DNA of 10,661 nt, from contig QMZG01000029.1 in NCBI GenBank assembly GCA_003663045.1, forward strand, positions 1-10,661, given 5' to 3'. Positions 6,341 to 10,661 of the stretch are shown one piece after another (position 1 is the first letter of the stretch; every line of letters begins with the position of its first letter). The position numbers were made by a program, and so were the translations under genes. This DNA is from Candidatus Altarchaeales archaeon. GTDB lineage: Archaea > Altiarchaeota > Altiarchaeia > IMC4 > QMZM01. A model generated the notes under the pieces. That model did not search any database. It was not told the origin of the DNA and saw only the letters and a list, made by a program, of their open reading frames with translations.

Positions 6341-6351
6341 TTATTAAAAAG
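6341..6351 (+). promoter_or_regulatory. TATA-like box of the swivel-subunit gene
   Basis: TTATTAAAAAG is centred about 26 nt before the ATG at 6372. This is the spacing expected between an archaeal TATA box and the transcription start, so the mRNA probably begins at or next to the start codon (leaderless). No Shine-Dalgarno sequence is present. Confidence 0.5.
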
Positions 6352-6371
6352 ATAGATTCTAAATCATTAAT

Positions 6372-6872
6372 ATGAAACTCAATGGGAAAGCTCACAGGTT
6401 TGGAGATGACATCAACACAGATCTGATAATCTCCGGGAAATACAAGTTCAAAACATTGGATGAGGGAGATCTTGGAAAACATGTAATGGAGGATATCGAT
6501 CCAGAATTTTATCGGAGGATTTCAAAGGGCGATTTCATCGTGGCTGGAAGAAACTTTGGCTGTGGCTCTTCAAGAGAACAGGCTCCCTTAGCCATCAAGG
6601 CTGCTGGGATCTCCGCAGTAATTGCAAGGTCATTTGCAAGGATTTTCTTTAGAAATTCTGTAAACATAGGGCTTCCAGTGGTAGAATGTGAAGGGGTGGG
6701 GGAGATCGACGATGGGGATGAACTAGAGGTTGATTTTGGCAGGGGTTTTATAATAGATAAGACCAAAAATCTAAAGCTTGAAGTAAAGAAATTACCAGAT
6801 ATTATGATCAAAATCTTCGAGAGCGGCGGTTTAGCGGCTCATTTTCGAAAGCATGGGGGATTTAAATTATAA
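6372..6872 (+). CDS. leuD: Aconitase-family small (swivel) subunit, LeuD/HacB type
   Basis: 166-residue small subunit of a two-subunit hydro-lyase of the isopropylmalate isomerase/homoaconitase group; it supplies the swivel domain that completes the active site of a [4Fe-4S] large subunit. Motifs are GDDINTDLII (11-20), GRNFGCGSSREQAP (59-72) and ARSFARIFFRNSVNIGLPV (85-103), all standard. The loop that sets substrate choice in archaeal members reads YKFKT (24-28), unlike the YLRT remembered for homoaconitase or YLVY-type loops of isopropylmalate isomerase, so substrate is open. The following dehydrogenase looks isocitrate-specific, which makes an aconitase-like role worth considering. The large subunit (LeuC/HacA-like) is not in the window. 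It begins a new unit behind a TATA-like box and is followed after 29 nt by the dehydrogenase. The symbol is given for the family, not for proven leucine synthesis. Confidence 0.85.
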   Translation: MKLNGKAHRFGDDINTDLIISGKYKFKTLDEGDLGKHVMEDIDPEFYRRISKGDFIVAGRNFGCGSSREQAPLAIKAAGISAVIARSFARIFFRNSVNIGLPVVECEGVGEIDDGDELEVDFGRGFIIDKTKNLKLEVKKLPDIMIKIFESGGLAAHFRKHGGFKL

Positions 6873-6877
6873 AAAGA

Positions 6878-6897
6878 GAATTAAAAAGAATTAAAAA
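6878..6897 (+). repeat. 10-bp tandem repeat between swivel subunit and dehydrogenase
   Basis: GAATTAAAAA occurs twice in a row in the 29-nt gap and is followed by GAAAATG, the start of the next gene. Such purine/AT-rich spacers leave the ribosome site unstructured; there is no real Shine-Dalgarno motif. Confidence 0.6.
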
Positions 6898-6901
6898 GAA
6901 A

Positions 6902-7960
6902 ATGCACACCGTTACATTAATCCCTGGGGATGGTATAGGACCAGAAGTGACTGAAGCCATGGTCAAGGTAGTTGAAGCCACGGGGGTAGATATAAAATTT
7001 GAGAAGGTAGAGGCTGGGGGGATAGTAATGGAAAGGGAAGGGACCCCATTGCCGGAGGATGTTTTTGATAGTATAAGAAAGAATAAGGTGGCGATTAAGG
7101 GTCCGATTACCACACCAATCGGTTCCGGATTCAGAAGTGTAAATGTTTCACTGCGGCAGACTCTCAACCTCTATGCATGTGTAAGACCCGCAAAATCATT
7201 TGAGGGAATCCCATCCAGATATGAAAATATCGATCTGGTAGTTATAAGAGAAAACACCGAGGATATATATTCTGGAATTGAATTCGATCATGGAACCCCC
7301 GAGGTGAGGGAGATAATCTCCAAGATCGAGGAACTCAGTGAAAGAAAGATCAGGGAGGATTCCGCCATCGGCATAAAGCCCATATCGAGATTTGCCTCCG
7401 AGAGGATCGTTAGATTCGCTTTTGATTATGCGGTCAGGAATAGAAGGAAAAAAGTTACGGCAATTCATAAAGCAAATATTATGAAGGCCACCGATGGTCT
7501 CTTCCTGGATTCTGCGAGAGACATTGCCAAGGAATTTCCGGGGATAGAATTTGATAATCGCATCGTTGATAATATGTGCATGCAGTTGGTAAAGAAACCC
7601 GAGCTCTATGATGTTATTGTAGCCCCTAACCTGTTTGGTGATATTATCTCTGATCTCTGTGCGGGTTTAGTCGGAGGCTTGGGGGTGGCCCCTGGAGCTA
7701 ACATCGGTGATGAACTGGCGGTCTTTGAACCCGTTCACGGCTCAGCTCCGAAGTATGCTGGTCTGGATAAGGTGAATCCTACCGCCACCATCCTTTCTGG
7801 GGTTTTGATGTTGAGACACCTTGGGGAGAATGAAGCGGCAGATAGGATTGAGAAAGCGATAGCTGAGGTTTTTAGGGAGGGTAAAATACTGACATACGAC
7901 CTTGGTGGAAATGCGAAGACGTCTGAATTTACGGATTATGTGATCTCTAAGATAGAATGA
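6902..7960 (+). CDS. Isocitrate/isopropylmalate dehydrogenase family; best fit isocitrate dehydrogenase
   Basis: 352-residue beta-decarboxylating dehydrogenase that oxidises a 2-hydroxyacid to a 2-oxoacid with NAD(P)+. The substrate helix reads SVNVSLRQTLNLY (79-91); Ser-x-Asn-x-x-x-Arg (S79, N81, R85) is the isocitrate pattern, whereas isopropylmalate enzymes carry a Glu/Leu-rich version. Other catalytic positions are R95, R117, Y123, K190 and the metal aspartates D224, D247, D251. In the cofactor region APKYAG, K284-Y285 match the Lys-Tyr pair of NADP-dependent E. coli isocitrate dehydrogenase (NAD enzymes have Asp-Ile), and Y332 matches a third contact; but the fourth, an Arg, is Gly in TYDLGGNAKTSEF, a segment that resembles NAD-type mitochondrial enzymes. 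NADP use is therefore likely but mixed. Homoisocitrate (coenzyme B synthesis) remains an alternative. The gene follows the swivel subunit, and its TGA overlaps the ATG of the debranching enzyme (ATGA, 7957-7960). Confidence 0.88.
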   Translation: MHTVTLIPGDGIGPEVTEAMVKVVEATGVDIKFEKVEAGGIVMEREGTPLPEDVFDSIRKNKVAIKGPITTPIGSGFRSVNVSLRQTLNLYACVRPAKSFEGIPSRYENIDLVVIRENTEDIYSGIEFDHGTPEVREIISKIEELSERKIREDSAIGIKPISRFASERIVRFAFDYAVRNRRKKVTAIHKANIMKATDGLFLDSARDIAKEFPGIEFDNRIVDNMCMQLVKKPELYDVIVAPNLFGDIISDLCAGLVGGLGVAPGANIGDELAVFEPVHGSAPKYAGLDKVNPTATILSGVLMLRHLGENEAADRIEKAIAEVFREGKILTYDLGGNAKTSEFTDYVISKIE

Positions 7961-9897
7961 CCTTGAATATCTCAAAAAAGGCAATTCAAGAATTTCCATT
8001 TGCGACATTCGAACACAGTGCATTGGACCTGGAAAGGGGTAAAGGCCTGGAGTGGTTATTAACAAATGGCTTGGGTGGCTATTCCTCATCCACTATTCTG
8101 GGTTTAAACACAAGTAAGTATCATGGACTACTGGTTTCCTCCACAGAAAATCTTTTCAGGTTTATCTATCTTCAGAAATTGGAGGAAGAGATTCATTCTG
8201 GTAATTGCATAACGAGACTGAGTAGCAATGAATTTATCGACGGAACAATTACCGAGGGTTGGAGGTATCTGAATAAATTTGAGTTCAGCTATAATCCCGT
8301 TTCTATTCATTATAACACACAGCCTGCTGAAATAGTAAAGAGGATAAACACCATAAATGGGAAGAATGGCATATTAGTTCTCTATAAGATTAAGAACAAA
8401 CTTATGCAGAGGATTCAATTCAGGGTTAATCTATTGGTAAATTCTCGAAGTATTTATGATCTGACTAAAGCCAATTCGCTGGATTTTGAATTAAAAATTT
8501 TTACCAAAAATGTTCTCGGGATTAAATCCAAGAACGGATACCTGACCGTTTACTCGGACAAGGCGGAATGTAGAGAAAGCCCCCAAGATGCGAGATGGAT
8601 CAAGGACATATTCTATTCCAAGGATCATGAAAGGGGTGACAGCTACAGGGAGGATGTTTATTTTCCAGCCTTCTTTTCTGTAGACATCGGGCCCGGAGGG
8701 GAAGACGAATTTACCCTAATAGCCCTGGGATATGAAGATGAAAATAAAACCGCAAACGCATTTAAGGAATTACAACGTGGCTATGAGGGAAAGGGCAGGA
8801 TTCTGAGTAGCGGTATGGGATCTTCAATCTTAGAGCTACTTATGAATGTGGAGAGCTTTGTGGTTAAGAGGGATTCAAAGAAAACGATAGTTGCGGGTTA
8901 TCACTGGTTTGGCGAATGGGGCAGAGATGCCATGATCTCATTACCCGGAATGACCCTTATAAATGGAAAATTTGACAATGCTGAACGTATATTTGAACAC
9001 TTCCTGAATAATGCCACCAATAAGGGAATTCCCAGCAGATTTGTGGATGGAAAGCCGGAATATAACGATCTCGATAGTTCCCTATGGCTCATAGACAGGC
9101 TCTATCAGTATATGAGATACGTTGGGATAGAAAGGGGAAGGTCATTTCTTCATACATACTGGTGGACATTAAAGGATATTATGAAGAATTACCAGAAAAT
9201 GGAAAGAAATGGCTTTCTTATTCATAAATCCGGAACCTGGATGGATACAATTGAAAGGGATAATGCGGTAGAGATTCAGGCACTGTGGTATAATGCACTG
9301 AGGATAATGGAGATCTTTTCAAATCTTATGGAGGACGAGGAATTTGATGTTAGGTCGACATGTGAGGAATTTGAGAGAAATTTTCTGGAGAGATACTGGA
9401 ATGGTCGTTATCTAAATGATTGCTTAGATGATAACTCATTGAGACCAAATCAGGTTATCGCCATTTCCTTGGATTTCAATGTTATTGATGATCACAGTTC
9501 AAAGAAGATTCTGGATGTAGTTGAAAGAGAACTCCTTACCCCCTATGGATTGAGAACACTCAACAAAGGAGATCGGAGATACAAAGGACAATACAAAGGA
9601 GATTTTTCTGAGAGGGAAAAATCCTACCATAACGGAACCGTCTGGCCCTGGCTTCTTGGACCCTATATAAAGACATATATGCGGGTTTATGGAAGAAGGC
9701 TGCATATGCAAAGGCTCTTAGAAACATTATTTGAAAAACATATTAAACAGGCTGGTATAGGAACAATATCTGAGATATTTGATGGCGATCCTCCACATAA
9801 ACCAAGGGGCTGTATATCTCAGTCATGGTCTGTTGCAGAACCATTGAGGGCATACTTTGAGGATGTGATGGGGAAGAAACCAAGAGCTATTTTCTGA
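7957..9897 (+). CDS. Archaeal-type glycogen-debranching enzyme (amylo-alpha-1,6-glucosidase, GH133)
   Basis: 646-residue cytoplasmic enzyme (no signal peptide) that cleaves alpha-1,6 branch points of glycogen-like polysaccharide. The N-terminal domain (about 1-280) has the signature LTNGLGGYSSSTILG followed by NTSKYHGLLV. The catalytic (alpha/alpha)6-barrel domain (about 295-640) contains GYHWFGEWGRDAM (314-326), TWMD (427-430), RPNQ, SYHNGTVWPWLLGPY and ISEIFDGDPPHKPRG with E606 a likely catalytic acid, then QSWSVAEPLR. Length matches the archaeal and bacterial GDE family. It starts inside the stop codon of the dehydrogenase gene (ATGA), with no Shine-Dalgarno site of its own, so its translation depends on the upstream gene. 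A series of T-runs follows the stop. No other glycogen gene lies beside it, apart from the PfkB-type kinase further right on the other strand. Confidence 0.93.
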   Translation: MTLNISKKAIQEFPFATFEHSALDLERGKGLEWLLTNGLGGYSSSTILGLNTSKYHGLLVSSTENLFRFIYLQKLEEEIHSGNCITRLSSNEFIDGTITEGWRYLNKFEFSYNPVSIHYNTQPAEIVKRINTINGKNGILVLYKIKNKLMQRIQFRVNLLVNSRSIYDLTKANSLDFELKIFTKNVLGIKSKNGYLTVYSDKAECRESPQDARWIKDIFYSKDHERGDSYREDVYFPAFFSVDIGPGGEDEFTLIALGYEDENKTANAFKELQRGYEGKGRILSSGMGSSILELLMNVESFVVKRDSKKTIVAGYHWFGEWGRDAMISLPGMTLINGKFDNAERIFEHFLNNATNKGIPSRFVDGKPEYNDLDSSLWLIDRLYQYMRYVGIERGRSFLHTYWWTLKDIMKNYQKMERNGFLIHKSGTWMDTIERDNAVEIQALWYNALRIMEIFSNLMEDEEFDVRSTCEEFERNFLERYWNGRYLNDCLDDNSLRPNQVIAISLDFNVIDDHSSKKILDVVERELLTPYGLRTLNKGDRRYKGQYKGDFSEREKSYHNGTVWPWLLGPYIKTYMRVYGRRLHMQRLLETLFEKHIKQAGIGTISEIFDGDPPHKPRGCISQSWSVAEPLRAYFEDVMGKKPRAIF

Positions 9898-9898
9898 A

Positions 9899-9925
9899 TT
9901 TTTCCACTATTTTTATCTATTTTTT
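9899..9925 (+). terminator. T-run terminator after the debranching enzyme gene
   Basis: Three T-runs on the coding strand (T5 at 9899-9903, T5 at 9910-9914, T6 at 9920-9925) begin 2 nt after the stop codon. Repeated T-runs without a hairpin are typical of archaeal termination, and should end the swivel subunit-dehydrogenase-debranching unit. Confidence 0.6.
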
Positions 9926-9933
9926 ATATAACT

Positions 9934-9955
9934 TTGTACAATATTTATAAATATA
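9934..9955 (+). promoter_or_regulatory. TATA box and adjoining palindromes before the small membrane protein
   Basis: TTTATAAATATA (9944-9955) is the best archaeal TATA box in the window. It overlaps the 10-bp perfect palindrome ATTTATAAAT (9943-9952), and the 8-bp perfect palindrome TTGTACAA (9934-9941) lies one base upstream, where a BRE or a regulator would bind. A second AT-only stretch near 9966-9986 could serve as another TATA box for a start further right. Confidence 0.5.
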
Positions 9956-10042
9956 TATAAATTATGATAATATAAAAAAAATAAATAAAAAATGAATAAA
10001 TCAAATCCATTCCTATGGGGTTTTTGCCGGAAGGAATGTAAA

Positions 10043-10306
10043 ATGGAGAGTAATCCAAATACTGGATATTGTCTACATTATGTACTTGTTATCATCACCA
10101 TAGCTTTAATATTGATATTGGGATTTTCTCAGATAATCTCGGTGTATTCGTCTGGGATTTCTGGAACTATAAAAACTGTGGGTTATAGCATTAGTAAAGG
10201 CATCACTACCCCCAGGTTATTTCCAATATCTGCCATATCCTTCATCCTGTTTCTGTTTTTTGTCTATGCATTAATCTCTGATTTGGTTTTGAGTTTAGAT
10301 AGATAA
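10043..10306 (+). CDS. Small two-TM membrane protein, unknown function
   Basis: From the ATG at 10043 this gives 87 residues with two hydrophobic segments: YVLVIITIALILILGF (about residues 13-28) and FPISAISFILFLFFVYALIS (about 60-79), joined by a Ser/Gly/Thr-rich loop of about 30 residues. It has no recognisable motif and no cleavable signal peptide. The start at 10043 is chosen because GGAAGGA (10029-10035) sits 7 nt before it; an in-frame ATG at 9992 would add 17 residues including two Cys and lies just downstream of the strong TATA box, so it cannot be excluded. The gene stands alone after a terminator and a strong promoter, and its 3' end overlaps the convergent kinase gene by 12 nt. I do not recognise a family. 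Confidence 0.6.
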   Translation: MESNPNTGYCLHYVLVIITIALILILGFSQIISVYSSGISGTIKTVGYSISKGITTPRLFPISAISFILFLFFVYALISDLVLSLDR

Positions 10307-10661
10307 ATTTGACAGACTCAAAACCTCCCTCAAATTTGGATAGTTTTCGGTTCCGAAGCCGGTGGTGCTTATTGCCGCAGCCGTGTTAGAGAATCTCCCT
10401 ATTTTCTTAAGACCCCAGCCCTTAGAATGCCCAAATATAAAGGATGCATCAAAGACATCTCCCGCCCCAGTTGTGTCTATTACATCCAATTTAGTGGGAG
10501 GAATAGAGATCCTTTCATCTTCAGTACAGATGTAGCTTCCCTTCGATCCCATTTTCAGGGCAATTATCTCCGGTCCCATAAGCAGTAACTGTTCACAGAC
10601 ATCCTCTTTTTCATCACAATCATCACAACCCGTTATTGCCCTTGCCTCGTCAAGATTTGGA
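10295..10661 (-). CDS. PfkB/ribokinase-family carbohydrate or nucleoside kinase (partial, C-terminal part)
   Basis: About 121 C-terminal residues are present; the reading frame stays open to the right edge, so the true start lies outside the window. Reading on the minus strand, PNLDEARAITG is the PfkB Asn-x-x-Glu motif that helps bind Mg-phosphate, LKMGSKGSY is the following strand, and DTTGAGDVFDASFIFG is PfkB signature 2 with the anion hole and the catalytic Asp (last D of GAGD). The end has ISTTGFGTEN, also usual for the family. These enzymes phosphorylate sugars, sugar phosphates or nucleosides with ATP; the substrate cannot be told from this part. Two Cys (in GCDDCD) and a third soon after lie on an acidic insertion between the N-x-x-E motif and the next strand. 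The gene is convergent with the small membrane protein and overlaps its end by 12 nt. Confidence 0.9.
   Translation of the reverse strand, partial: PNLDEARAITGCDDCDEKEDVCEQLLLMGPEIIALKMGSKGSYICTEDERISIPPTKLDVIDTTGAGDVFDASFIFGHSKGWGLKKIGRFSNTAAAISTTGFGTENYPNLREVLSLSNLSI

Noticed and set aside
6509..6811. Minus-strand open frame of 100 codons
   Set aside because: It lies wholly inside the swivel-subunit gene, is Ser/Pro/Thr-rich in a way typical of antisense frames, and has no motif.
6862..7167. Minus-strand open frame of 101 codons with hydrophobic stretches
   Set aside because: It is antisense to the dehydrogenase N-terminus; the hydrophobicity is a by-product of the complementary strand.
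6902..7960. Annotation as 3-isopropylmalate dehydrogenase (leuB)
   Set aside because: The substrate helix has the isocitrate-type Ser-x-Asn-x-x-x-Arg, and the cofactor site has Lys-Tyr instead of Asp-Ile; leucine synthesis is not supported despite the LeuD-like neighbour.
7742..8089. Minus-strand open frame of 115 codons across the dehydrogenase/debranching-enzyme junction
   Set aside because: It is antisense to conserved coding sequence of two strong genes and shows no family signature.
10295..10579. Kinase gene starting at the internal ATG at 10579
   Set aside because: The frame is open upstream to the window edge and encodes the PfkB motif PNLDEA before that Met, so this is an internal Met of a truncated gene.
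1..10661. tRNA, rRNA, CRISPR array, riboswitch, transposase or integrase
   Set aside because: By eye, no cloverleaf with a GTTCRA-type T-loop, no regularly spaced repeats, and no transposase or recombinase motifs were found in the spacers or frames.

Overview
This 10.7 kb window is archaeal. The clearest marker is a full-length O-phosphoserine-tRNA(Cys) ligase (sepS), an enzyme known almost only from methanogens, Archaeoglobales and related anaerobic (alkane- or methane-oxidising) Euryarchaeota. Other features agree: TATA-like boxes about 25-33 nt before starts with little or no leader, T-run terminators, ATGA start/stop overlaps, AGA/AGG-rich arginine codons, a GH133 debranching enzyme of archaeal type, and an archaeal-type STAND/ORC-like ATPase. 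The sequence is AT-rich. I cannot place it at genus level.

Layout, left to right. (1) A possible C-terminal tail of an upstream gene (1-84), then sepS (120-1679). (2) A small cassette: an unlisted 42-codon zinc-finger-like ORF (1738-1866) whose stop codon directly abuts the start of a P-loop ATPase with a C-terminal winged helix (1867-3063). A perfect 15-bp direct repeat lies on each side of this cassette (1689-1703 and 3103-3117), and a GC-rich hairpin (3067-3088) sits at its right edge. (3) A tight run of an AmrS-type radical SAM enzyme (3138-4166, strong Shine-Dalgarno), a second radical SAM protein (4163-5164, ATGA overlap) and a metallo-beta-lactamase-fold protein (5181-5822), followed by a HIT-family protein with a degenerate histidine triad (5890-6309). 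(4) After a T-run and a TATA-like box comes a metabolic unit: an aconitase-family small (swivel) subunit (6372-6872), an isocitrate-dehydrogenase-like decarboxylating dehydrogenase (6902-7960) and, overlapping it by ATGA, an archaeal glycogen-debranching enzyme (7957-9897). (5) A very AT-rich spacer with T-runs and a strong TATA box, a small two-TM membrane protein (to 10306), and convergent to it the 3' part of a PfkB-family sugar/nucleoside kinase (minus strand, running off the right edge).

How the genes fit together: sepS charges tRNA(Cys) with phosphoserine for tRNA-dependent cysteine synthesis. The AmrS/radical SAM/MBL run looks like one operon of enzymes without a settled function. The swivel subunit plus dehydrogenase could perform consecutive isomerase and oxidative decarboxylation steps (citrate to 2-oxoglutarate, or an analogous 2-oxoacid chain elongation); the large subunit of the isomerase is not here. 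The debranching enzyme and the PfkB kinase fit storage-polysaccharide and sugar metabolism. No tRNA, rRNA, CRISPR array, transposase or integrase gene was seen. The most unusual parts are the repeat-flanked zinc-finger/ATPase cassette and the coupled radical SAM pair.
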